NCBI GenBank assembly: GCA_900541135.1
Contig: UQIG01000008.1
Span: forward strand, 13,703 to 77,702
DNA length: 64,000 bases
Origin: an uncultured Collinsella sp.
Lineage (GTDB): Bacteria; Actinomycetota; Coriobacteriia; Coriobacteriales; Coriobacteriaceae
Direction: 5' to 3'
The notes beneath the pieces were generated by a model. That model was not told the DNA's origin. It made no database searches and saw nothing but the letters and a program-made list of their open reading frames with translations. The translations under genes and the position numbers were made by a program. Positions 7,512 through 15,181 of this stretch are shown in pieces. The stretch's first letter is position 1. The number at the start of each line of letters is the position of its first letter.

Positions 7512-9512
7512 TTAGTCAATTGCATTGAGCGCGTCGATCTGTGCGAGCCACAGACGTGAGCTGGCGTCACTCGGCATACGCCAATCGCCACGCGGGCTGA
7601 GCGTCACCGAGCCCACCTTGGGGCCATCGGGCAGGCAGCTGCGCTTAAACTGCTGGGCAAAGAAGCGACGATAGAACGTACGCAACCACGTGTGGACGAT
7701 CTTGGCGTCGTAGACGCCCTCGAAGCTCTTGAGCGCCATGCGGTAGATCTTGCCCGGCTCAAAACCAAAACGCAGCAGGTAGTAGAGGAAGTAGTCGTGC
7801 AGCTCGTACGGGCCCACCAAATCCTCAGTCTTCTGCGCAATCTCGCCGTCGCCCGTGGGCGGCAGAAGCTCGGGAGATACCGGCGTATCGAGGATATCGA
7901 GCAAGACCTCGGCAATACGCCCGCCAAAGACATCGGCCGCATAGCGCACCAGATGGCGCACAAGCGTCTTGGGCACGCTCGCGTTGACGGCGTACATGCT
8001 CATGTGGTCGCCGTTATAGGTAGCCCAGCCGAGCGCCAGCTCCGACAGATCGCCCGTACCGATGACAAAACCGCCAGCCTGGTTGGCCAAATCCATCAGA
8101 ATCTGCGTGCGCTCGCGGGCCTGGCTGTTCTCGTAGGTCACGTCCTGAACTGCCGGGTCGTGCTCAATGTCCTTGAAGTGCTGCTCCACAGCCGCGTGGA
8201 TCGAAACCTCGCGGAAGCTCACACCCAGGTCGCGAGCGAGCGACTCGGCATTGGACTTGGTGCGATGCGTCGTGCCAAAACCTGGCATGGAGACCGCCGT
8301 GATACCCGTGCGCGGCAGCCCCAGCGCATCGAAGGCACGCACGGTCACAAGCAGTGCCAGCGTGGAGTCCAAGCCACCCGAAAGGCCGATAACCGCAGCC
8401 TTGGTACCTGTGTGGGCAAGGCGGGTCTTGAGGCCAGCAGTCTGCAGATTGAGAATAGTCTCGCAGCGCTCGGCCAGATCACCGTGGTCGGCCGGCACAA
8501 AGGGCGCACGAGGGAAAACGCGGTCGATATCGCAGGCATCGCGCAGGACAGGCTCTTTGGCCGACACGCCCTCAAACGAAAACTCAACGGTCGTGGCCCC
8601 CGGCGCATCGTCCGTGCGCGCCCACGTCGTCGAGCGACGGCGCTCGGCAACCAGGCGGTCAAGGTCAACGTCGGCGACGGCCATATCGCAAGTGAGGAGC
8701 TTCGTCGCGGCGAGCTTGGAGCCGTTTTCGTAGACGAGGTTCTCGCCCGCAAAGACCATGTCGGTCGTGGACTCGCCCTCACTCGCGTCCGCATAGGCAT
8801 AGGCGCAGTACAGGCGCGCGCTTTGGTTAGAGATAAGGCTGCGGCGGTAATCTGCCTTACCAATAATCTCGTCCGAGGCCGACGGGTTGAGAATCACCGT
8901 CGCACCGGCAAGCGCCATCTCGGTCGAGGGCGGCGCAGGTACCCACAGGTCCTCACAGACCTCGACGCCCAGCACCAGGTCCTCAGCACCCTCATCACAG
9001 CAGCGGTAGACAAGCCCCGAACCCAGCGGAACCGGACCCTGACCGGCAAACTCGACCCACACAGGATCTGCGGGCGCCGGAGCAAACCAGCGGCGCTCGT
9101 AGAACTCGCCATAGTTGGGCAGATACTTCTTGGCCGTAAGGCCCAAAAGCTCGCCCGCGCAGCACACGGCGGCGCAGTTGTTGATGTTTTCTGCCACCGC
9201 AACGGGCAAGCCAACGGTAAAGACAATCGGCAGCTCACGAGTCTCATCGAGGATATGCACCAGAGCAGCCTCGCAGGCATGCAGCAGCGTGCGGTTATGG
9301 AACAGATCGGCCGCGGTATAGCCGCACAAGTTGAGCTCGGGCAGCACCAGAGCACGGACGCCGCGCTCGACAGCCGCGCGAACAGCCGCTAACGCAACCT
9401 CGGCATTGCCCTCGACATCGGCCACGCGAATCTGCGGCGACGCCGCCGCCACACGCAAAAAGCCATCGTTCTTATTAGCCGAAACGCAGCATTGCCTTGT
9501 TGATCTGGACAC
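7512..9512 (-). CDS. nadE: Glutamine-dependent NAD+ synthetase
   Basis: Last step of NAD synthesis: amidation of deamido-NAD with ammonia from glutamine. 666 residues, the length of the two-domain form. The N-terminal nitrilase-like glutaminase has the Glu of LPELNLCGYTAADLF, the Lys of TAKKYLPNYGEFYE and the Cys of GVEVCEDLWVP; the C-terminal synthetase has the ATP-pyrophosphatase motif SGGLDSTLALL. The start is a GTG at 9512 with AGGGG upstream; no ATG is available before the conserved region. Confidence 0.93.
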   Translation of the reverse strand: MSRSTRQCCVSANKNDGFLRVAAASPQIRVADVEGNAEVALAAVRAAVERGVRALVLPELNLCGYTAADLFHNRTLLHACEAALVHILDETRELPIVFTVGLPVAVAENINNCAAVCCAGELLGLTAKKYLPNYGEFYERRWFAPAPADPVWVEFAGQGPVPLGSGLVYRCCDEGAEDLVLGVEVCEDLWVPAPPSTEMALAGATVILNPSASDEIIGKADYRRSLISNQSARLYCAYAYADASEGESTTDMVFAGENLVYENGSKLAATKLLTCDMAVADVDLDRLVAERRRSTTWARTDDAPGATTVEFSFEGVSAKEPVLRDACDIDRVFPRAPFVPADHGDLAERCETILNLQTAGLKTRLAHTGTKAAVIGLSGGLDSTLALLVTVRAFDALGLPRTGITAVSMPGFGTTHRTKSNAESLARDLGVSFREVSIHAAVEQHFKDIEHDPAVQDVTYENSQARERTQILMDLANQAGGFVIGTGDLSELALGWATYNGDHMSMYAVNASVPKTLVRHLVRYAADVFGGRIAEVLLDILDTPVSPELLPPTGDGEIAQKTEDLVGPYELHDYFLYYLLRFGFEPGKIYRMALKSFEGVYDAKIVHTWLRTFYRRFFAQQFKRSCLPDGPKVGSVTLSPRGDWRMPSDASSRLWLAQIDALNAID

Positions 9513-9642
9513 TGGAGGCCCCTTCTACCCTGAGATTCAGTCTAACGGACGTTCACATATCTCTAACTAGCCAAAGCAACCTCCCAGTTTACTGAGAGGC
9601 CAACCTGTGCTAAGAGCATGTAGTTCAAAAATATCTTTAATT

Positions 9643-9676
9643 AAAAAAGGAGAAATCGATAATCGACTTCTCCTTT
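9643..9676 (-). terminator. Terminator of the radical SAM peptide cluster
   Basis: Arms AAAGGAGAAATCGAT (9646-9660) and ATCGACTTCTCCTTT (9662-9676) pair with one mismatch; the minus-strand product continues into a T-run. It lies 25 bases after the small peptide gene. Confidence 0.75.
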
Positions 9677-9700
9677 AAGCGAGGCGAGTAAATTCTGAAA

Positions 9701-9811
9701 CTAATGGCAGAATTTATCCATGTAGTCCTCAAAGTCGAACACTTCTACCACGACGCCCTCTTCCTGAAACTCTTTCAGCTGCTCCAAGAGATCTTTGTTA
9801 ATAACGTCCAT
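9701..9811 (-). CDS. 36-residue peptide, candidate RiPP precursor
   Basis: Not recognised as a known family. The peptide starts MDVINKDLLEQLKEF, is very acidic, and ends EVFDFEDYMDKFCH. The first half could form a helix, as leader peptides often do; the second half is rich in Val, aromatic and Asp/Glu residues with one Cys two residues from the end. It has the best ribosome site of the cluster (GAGGAGG, 7 bases before ATG), begins only 13 bases after the stop of the radical SAM gene, and is followed by a terminator. That position, size and expression signal fit a substrate of the radical SAM enzyme. The role is inferred from context only. Confidence 0.7.
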   Translation of the reverse strand: MDVINKDLLEQLKEFQEEGVVVEVFDFEDYMDKFCH

Positions 9812-9824
9812 GCAGAAACCTCCT

Positions 9825-11711
9825 CTATCTAATCAATTGTAGTATATCTGCTTTCATGCAATTATCAACCAACTTGTTTAATTGCTCCTCGCTTGCCGAT
9901 AGTCCCTCTTTTTTCAAAATGTCGCGCACCTCGTTCTTAGTAATCGGCTTTTCAAACAACGAAAGCAAAGCGAACGAAAAATCATTAACCGCACACATTC
10001 TATGGGTGGCACAACTCAGCAGTACTCTTAACCCCTCTTTTGAGCGTCCGACTTCTTTCACAAACGAACTTTTAACCAATTGAAAACCATTATCGTGCAT
10101 TACATAATCGGCATCGATATTTGTATTCAGCAATCCATAATGCAACAGTTCTTCTATCGCCCTTGTCAGCTCGAGATCGCCCTGATCAAGGATAAGAGAA
10201 ATGCTACAATCGGCCTCCAATAAACGGGCCAACTTAAGGTATACCAACTGGGAAACAGCATAGACATGATGGTATTCAGAATTATAGAAGTAGGCAAATG
10301 GCTCAACGAGCACGACAGAGGTCTTGGAATCCAGCCAGATTCGATCAGCTGGATTTAGACTAGTCAGCCGTCGCTTTACTTTGGTCAAATGTCCCTTATA
10401 CCTGACAGCGTGAATAGAATCTAGGATCCAGGTCACCTCTGAAATATGAAGCCGCTGGGGCAAGTCAATTGTGTCGCTACCGTTTATGACTTCTTGCATA
10501 TAAAAATCAATATGATGCTCATCAGATAAGGATTTTGCTTCATTTAAAGTTAAACCAGTGCCTGAAACATAATCCACTTCGAGGCGCAAATCCTCATATT
10601 GGGACTTCGGCATTACAGAGACACCATACTTATCGGGATGATTCCAAACATCCGACCCCATAACGAGACCAAAATTCGTAAATCCTCTCGTGGAATATGG
10701 AACACCACATACCTGTTTTGAATAATTCAAAACATTCTCTGTATAAGCTAAGGTGTTCAGAGCCTCTTCTTTAGTTTCGGTCGGAAAGCCAATCATAAAG
10801 AATAGATGAACAGGAATACCCGCATTGAGACAATCATGGATATTGCGATCAATCCAATCAACTCTCGTGTTCTTCTTCATTAGATCAAGAACTCTTTGGT
10901 TGTATGACTCGAGGCCAAACTGAATCTGCCTACATCCACTTTGGTATATCTTGTTGAAAACGTCTGTACTTAGGGTTGGAGAGAACCTCGTTTCTCCATG
11001 CCAGAAAAACGTTTTTCCCGATGCGTTTATTTCATCCGCGAGTTGCTCCATTCTTTTGCCTTCGAATGTTTCATCCACAAAAGAGAAAACTCTCGTGCCG
11101 TATTTTTCATTTAACCGACACATTATTTCAAATACTCTCGATATAGGCATCTTTCGGTAACAACCACCGGTAGCACCGGGAATGGTGCAGAAGGCGCAAT
11201 GATTAAAACACTGCCTAGAGGAATAAACCGGCAATATTAACTCAGGCATGAAGTATTTAGAAAGGGCGAAGCCATCGAAATCGGGAACTGTATCGTTGAT
11301 AAATGTTTGCTCAATCCGATGGTTTTTATATATCTTTCCACCTTTAGCATGGCAAAGGTTTGGAACACAGTCGAGATTGTCATCACCAGAGTCAAGAGCC
11401 TCAAGAAGACGTGCAAGCGGCTCTTCGCCGTCATACATCATTATCGAATCAATGTATTCAAAAAAGGGATGCCATTCTTTCATGCAGTCATCTGCTAAAC
11501 GAGTAATGTAATTGCCGCCCAATGAGACGTGTTTAACAGATGGACATTCTTCTTTAATCAGTTTCGCTAACGTAACTGCAGAAATCAATTGGAAACAGCC
11601 GCTCACCGAAATCCCAATAAACTCGATTTTTTCCCTCTGAATACGCTTAAGAAAGGCAATTTCATAGAAGGAAATAAACGGATTATGCAAGGTATCCGCA
11701 AGCGATTTCAT
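9825..11711 (-). CDS. Cobalamin-binding-domain radical SAM protein, main reading frame
   Basis: The 628-residue frame from the ATG at 11711 contains a B12-binding-like domain (FIGISVSGCFQLISA, then HVSLGGNYITRL and MMYDGEEPL), then the radical SAM core with the cluster motif CFNHCAFC (Cys168, Cys172, Cys175), FVDETFEG, QIQFGLESYNQRVL and FFMIGFPTETKEEA. The last ~200 residues contain two short winged-helix-like stretches; the final one (NDFSFALLSLFEKPITKNEV) is compatible with a PqqD-type peptide-recognition element, though I am unsure. The frame is in fact open to 11936, and the missing N-terminus is encoded in another frame (see 11840-12145), so the gene as read is frameshifted. Such enzymes methylate or cross-link peptides. 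Low GC compared with neighbours suggests transfer. Confidence 0.8.
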   Translation of the reverse strand: MKSLADTLHNPFISFYEIAFLKRIQREKIEFIGISVSGCFQLISAVTLAKLIKEECPSVKHVSLGGNYITRLADDCMKEWHPFFEYIDSIMMYDGEEPLARLLEALDSGDDNLDCVPNLCHAKGGKIYKNHRIEQTFINDTVPDFDGFALSKYFMPELILPVYSSRQCFNHCAFCTIPGATGGCYRKMPISRVFEIMCRLNEKYGTRVFSFVDETFEGKRMEQLADEINASGKTFFWHGETRFSPTLSTDVFNKIYQSGCRQIQFGLESYNQRVLDLMKKNTRVDWIDRNIHDCLNAGIPVHLFFMIGFPTETKEEALNTLAYTENVLNYSKQVCGVPYSTRGFTNFGLVMGSDVWNHPDKYGVSVMPKSQYEDLRLEVDYVSGTGLTLNEAKSLSDEHHIDFYMQEVINGSDTIDLPQRLHISEVTWILDSIHAVRYKGHLTKVKRRLTSLNPADRIWLDSKTSVVLVEPFAYFYNSEYHHVYAVSQLVYLKLARLLEADCSISLILDQGDLELTRAIEELLHYGLLNTNIDADYVMHDNGFQLVKSSFVKEVGRSKEGLRVLLSCATHRMCAVNDFSFALLSLFEKPITKNEVRDILKKEGLSASEEQLNKLVDNCMKADILQLIR

Positions 11712-11839
11712 TATTTCTGGTGTCGAATAATAATCATAGGGCAGATCTATGGAGTTGAACGTGTATTTAACTCCATATGAGACGTGATTTATGATATAGA
11801 GTGCATTTCTAAAAATGTTTTCAGCATATTGTCTTTCTT

Positions 11840-12145
11840 TTAGATTAAAGTATCTCTTCGATCTGAAAATATCTTTTGCCTCGTCAACATTAAGTGCTGA
11901 CTTTGTATCAACTCGATTGTTAATTGAACATTCGAACTAAACGAATCCTTTGATTCCCGATACCTTTTACAGCACTCTTCGACATGTCTATAAGATAGGA
12001 GGTCATCGTAAAATTCCACGTTTAAGTCAACGATGTCAACTTTATATTGTTCAACCTCTTGAAGATATGACTTCAAAACAGGCAAGGCAAGATACGGCCC
12101 CACTGGACTCCATCCTGGGGGAAATACTAAAAGCGTTTTAGGCAT
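11840..12145 (-). pseudogene. N-terminal fragment of the radical SAM protein, out of frame with the rest
   Basis: The 101-residue frame starts MPKTLLVFPPGWSPVGPYLALPVL and continues VDIVDLNVEFYDDLL, the standard N-terminus of B12-binding radical SAM proteins (metal-free first strand, then PYLALP, then D-L-N). It ends in a stop at 11840, inside the -1 frame that leads into the main gene. The downstream frame is open from 11936, so a single 1-base change anywhere in 11840-11936 would join them. I see no convincing slippery heptamer; short A4 and T4 runs are present. Either a real inactivating indel, phase variation, or a sequencing error. Confidence 0.65.
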
Positions 12146-12152
12146 ATCAACG

Positions 12153-13337
12153 TCACATCTTTCGCAAATAATTCAATTGAAACACAACTACCATCATAAT
12201 TGAAAATACACCAAGTCCTGTAACGAGAATTGAGAACATCGCGATGCTCGTGAACAGCGAAACAAGGAGTGTTGAAATAACAACAGCAACCGATTGCAAA
12301 GACTCCCTAATTGAAAACAGGCTTATCGATTCAGATTCGTCTCTCGCCAAATCCTGCAGCGATGTTATGAGAAGCACATCTTGAATGGCGTTTCCGGCAC
12401 CGACGATAAAAAGGAAAATAAATGATATCCCAGACGCATAGCGATAGCCAAACGCCAGATACGCACCGAGCGCAAGATACGTCACAAAACAATATGATTT
12501 AACGCAATCGGAACCACTAATTAAACGACCATATATTGTATTTCCGAACAACAGTCCGATTGTAAGACTACTCTGAAGGAATCCGTATTGTATCGATGAC
12601 GAGTCAAATTGCAATTGCGCAATAGCTGGCAAAAGAGAATTCAGAGAGCCGAATGCCACACCACTAGAAATATCGATTAATAGGAAACCAATTGCCAAGT
12701 GCTTCGCGCTAAGATCACTAAATGCAGTCCTGTTTTTTTCATTTTTGCTTATCCCCTCTTTATCATTAACCTCGATAACCGACGGAACATCTCGCAGCAA
12801 CCAGAACGACGCGGCAAAAGAAAGCGCGTCTAATGCAAGAACAGCCTCCGCCCCAAATTGAGCGACAACAAAACCGCCGGCAACTGGCCCCAGAACCATC
12901 ATCAAATTCTGCAGAAACCCAAACGAATTATTAATTACGTCGCGATTGATACTATTCGTATTGGCTCTTAACAACGAGTAAAAGCAGGGCATTTCAACCG
13001 TTCGGCAAAGCGATACCGCGCACGTAATAGCAAACATACTCCATTTACTATCAACAAAAATATAGCAAACGAATAATCCCGCGCGAATTAAGTCTGCCAA
13101 TCTCATGGCCTGCAGTGTCCCGATACCCATCTTCTGAGGCAGCTGCGCGAGCGCAACTGAAAACAGAGAGGGGGCAAATCTGCAGCAGACCATCAAAGCA
13201 GTTGCAGAAACATCGTGAGTTACCTCGTAAATCAGCATTGGCAAAGCAATATTCGCACACCAATTGCCTATTTCGCTTATCCCTCTAGCAATATATAGGA
13301 CCCGAACCGGACGGCTAGCTCTCAATACCGTGAACAT
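12153..13337 (-). CDS. MFS transporter, probable exporter of the cluster product
   Basis: A 394-residue polytopic protein with about 12 hydrophobic segments, similar in layout to MFS_3-type drug/siderophore exporters (EntS- or Mef-like): RVLYIARGISEIGNWCANIALPMLIYEV at the N-terminus, MVLGPVAGGFVVAQFGAEAVLALDALSF in the middle. It overlaps the DUF2087 gene by 23 bases and ends 7 bases before the radical SAM N-terminal fragment, so the genes are one operon. The likely job is export of, or immunity to, a modified peptide. The ATG at 13337 was chosen over the adjacent GTG at 13340. Confidence 0.8.
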   Translation of the reverse strand: MFTVLRASRPVRVLYIARGISEIGNWCANIALPMLIYEVTHDVSATALMVCCRFAPSLFSVALAQLPQKMGIGTLQAMRLADLIRAGLFVCYIFVDSKWSMFAITCAVSLCRTVEMPCFYSLLRANTNSINRDVINNSFGFLQNLMMVLGPVAGGFVVAQFGAEAVLALDALSFAASFWLLRDVPSVIEVNDKEGISKNEKNRTAFSDLSAKHLAIGFLLIDISSGVAFGSLNSLLPAIAQLQFDSSSIQYGFLQSSLTIGLLFGNTIYGRLISGSDCVKSYCFVTYLALGAYLAFGYRYASGISFIFLFIVGAGNAIQDVLLITSLQDLARDESESISLFSIRESLQSVAVVISTLLVSLFTSIAMFSILVTGLGVFSIMMVVVFQLNYLRKM

Positions 13338-13596
13338 CACGATTAACCTCGTATTTCAGGCCTCGCTCATCCCTTAATAGGAATCCATAATCAACCAAGT
13401 ACCGCCTCAACACGGCATAATCAGGATAGAGCTGTGACAGCACACGATTAACCTGAAGCTCCGTATAACTTGTATTTAATTCAAAGAAAGAGACGGCCCA
13501 TAGCAGCATGATTCTTTTATAGCTTTCCTTTTTTGGAATTGAAACCAGCTCGCCATTCTTGAGAAATCGTTTTTTAAAGTCTATTAGCTCATCCAT
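13315..13596 (-). CDS. DUF2087 domain protein, probable regulator
   Basis: A 93-residue protein matching the DUF2087 pattern: FLKNGELVSIPKKESYKRIMLL, FELNTSYTELQVNRVLSQLY, then DYAVLRRYLVDYGFLLRDERGLKYEV. The fold is a winged-helix-like domain found fused to or beside transcription regulators. It is the first gene of the AT-rich cluster, with TGGAGG before the ATG at 13596, and so is a candidate regulator of it. Confidence 0.8.
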   Translation of the reverse strand: MDELIDFKKRFLKNGELVSIPKKESYKRIMLLWAVSFFELNTSYTELQVNRVLSQLYPDYAVLRRYLVDYGFLLRDERGLKYEVNRDVHGIES

Positions 13597-13675
13597 TCAC
13601 ATCCTCCATTTCATACGCATCTAATACTAAAAATGCATACGCTTTAGGTCATCGCATTCGGCTTCTATATTCGAA

Positions 13676-13915
13676 CTAAACTCGAACTAATCTAAATGAT
13701 TTGCTCAAACACTCTTCGAAAGCTCGTTTTTCACTCTGAGTAAAACGCCCTTCCCAGTCAGTCCACGAACAGGAAGGCAACTCACAGCGAGCGGAGTCGA
13801 AGCCCTCTGCCGTCGGTCGTTCAAAATGCACGACAACCTTTTCGATATCCCCATCTGCAATCAGGTCAGAATGAACGACCTCGGTACCGTCTTCGAATGT
13901 CATATACGGGTACAT
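13676..13915 (-). CDS. Small conserved protein of unknown function (79 aa)
   Basis: It starts MYPYMTFEDGTEVVHSDL and contains VVHFERPTAEGFDSARCELP and WEGRFTQSEKRAFEECL. I recall similar small proteins in gut Firmicutes and their mobile elements, but the function is unknown. The ATG at 13915 has GAGGTGG 8 bases upstream; the longer minus-strand frame running to 14719 lies across the real plus-strand gene at 14090 and is not coding. It stands just upstream of the acquired cluster. Confidence 0.7.
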   Translation of the reverse strand: MYPYMTFEDGTEVVHSDLIADGDIEKVVVHFERPTAEGFDSARCELPSCSWTDWEGRFTQSEKRAFEECLSKSFRLVRV

Positions 13916-14089
13916 CACGTAAACCACCTCGCAATCGTAAATCCAGTTTAGCATCAAGCTATTGCACCAAAGACAGCAAGCCCCCTTGATGAGTTGATGG
14001 TATCTGTTAAATGTCACGTACGATTCACATCTGGTGGGTACCCTGATGGCTACACGAAACGAAGCAGATTTACACCGGGAGGACCCCGT

Positions 14090-15043
14090 ATGACAACCAA
14101 GTACACCGACGCGCCGCGCACGCGCGTCATGACGCCAGCATCGCTCAACAACGGCGTTCACGAAAACCATTCCATCGGCCAGACCATGGCCATCGCGCCC
14201 AAAAAGGGCCTGTTTGACGACATTTCCATTCCCCAGATCATCGCCGGCGCCGCAGCCGCCGCTACGAGCGTCGCGCTTGCCTCCAAGATCGGTATCGCCG
14301 GATCGGTGATCGGCGCCGCCGTGAGCTCGGTCATCACCGTTGTGTCCTCGCAGGTCTACCGCCACTTTATCTCTGCCAGCGCCGAAGCCCTCAAGGGCAC
14401 GCACGCCGACGTCGACTACCCCGCCGGCGCCTACGAGCCCGTTGAGTTTAATGCCGAGGAGCACCTGGGCGGCGCCGCGACTACGCAGGAGATGCGCCAG
14501 ATTGCGGGGCGCGCGACCACGGCGCGCGTTGCCCCCAACAGTTTGCGCGCCAAGGCGGCGGCAGAGCGCAGCCAGACGCAAAAGAAGGTCATCATCTTCT
14601 CGATCGCCATCGCCATCGTCGCGGTCATCGCCTGCGCCGGCGCCATCCTTATCACCACCGCCGGTGAGGGTCTGGGCGAGCGCCCCGAGCCGATTCTGTC
14701 GTCGCGCACGACCGAGCACGACGCGGATAGCTCACGCCAATCGCAAAGCCAACAGGACAGCTCGCAGGGCACCTCCGCATCCACCGACTCGTCCTCGAAC
14801 ACCCCCGATCAGTCGCAGGGTGCCGATTCCTCTGTGAACAACAGCGGTACGCAATCCGGCACAACCGACTCAAGCCAAACGACTGACGGCTCTCAACCGA
14901 GCACGGGCGACCAGACGAGCGGCAATACATCGGGCACGGGATCTACCGACAACGGCAACACCGACAGCTCGAATAGCTCGAGCGGAACCGCGTCCGGCAC
15001 GGCATCTGACAGCTCGAGCCAAGGCACGGCATCGGGCAACTAA
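14090..15043 (+). CDS. Membrane protein with Ser/Thr/Gly-rich C-terminal tail
   Basis: 317 residues. The N-terminal ~45 residues are cytoplasmic-looking; an Ala/Val-rich hydrophobic stretch follows (IPQIIAGAAAAATSVALAS), then a clear transmembrane helix (VIIFSIAIAIVAVIACAGAI, around residue 180), then ~120 residues almost wholly Ser, Thr, Gly, Asn, Asp and Gln. This is typical of a surface-exposed, possibly glycosylated linker or stalk. No catalytic domain is seen. The ATG at 14090 has GGGAGG; earlier in-frame codons lack a site. Function unknown. Confidence 0.75.
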   Translation: MTTKYTDAPRTRVMTPASLNNGVHENHSIGQTMAIAPKKGLFDDISIPQIIAGAAAAATSVALASKIGIAGSVIGAAVSSVITVVSSQVYRHFISASAEALKGTHADVDYPAGAYEPVEFNAEEHLGGAATTQEMRQIAGRATTARVAPNSLRAKAAAERSQTQKKVIIFSIAIAIVAVIACAGAILITTAGEGLGERPEPILSSRTTEHDADSSRQSQSQQDSSQGTSASTDSSSNTPDQSQGADSSVNNSGTQSGTTDSSQTTDGSQPSTGDQTSGNTSGTGSTDNGNTDSSNSSSGTASGTASDSSSQGTASGN

Positions 15044-15077
15044 GCACGTTTGCCTCTCATAGATAATCGACCTATAT

Positions 15078-15110
15078 AACGGGCGCGAACCGGCAACGGT
15101 CGCGCCCGTT
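15078..15110 (+). terminator. Rho-independent terminator
   Basis: Stem AACGGGCGCGA with its complement TCGCGCCCGTT and an 11-base loop, ending in TTT, 34 bases after the stop of the preceding membrane protein. Confidence 0.75.
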
Positions 15111-15181
15111 TGCCTTGGGCGCCGAGGTGGCACGCCCCGTGCGATGGTAAGATGCTTTGGTGTGTAAAGAGGAGATTTGCC

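Noticed and set aside
7692..9392. Plus-strand open frame of 566 residues opposite nadE
   Set aside because: Antisense of nadE, no ribosome site and no recognisable domain.
11930..13681. The 13-base sequence ATTCGAACTAAAC occurs at 11930-11942 (in the frameshift zone) and 13669-13681 (before the cluster)
   Set aside because: One exact 13-mer over 1.7 kb is slightly unexpected but easily chance; no insertion-site feature at either point.
13916..14719. Upstream part of the minus-strand open frame that ends at 13676
   Set aside because: Only the last 79 residues (from the ATG at 13915) look like a real protein; the rest is antisense to the plus-strand membrane-protein gene.
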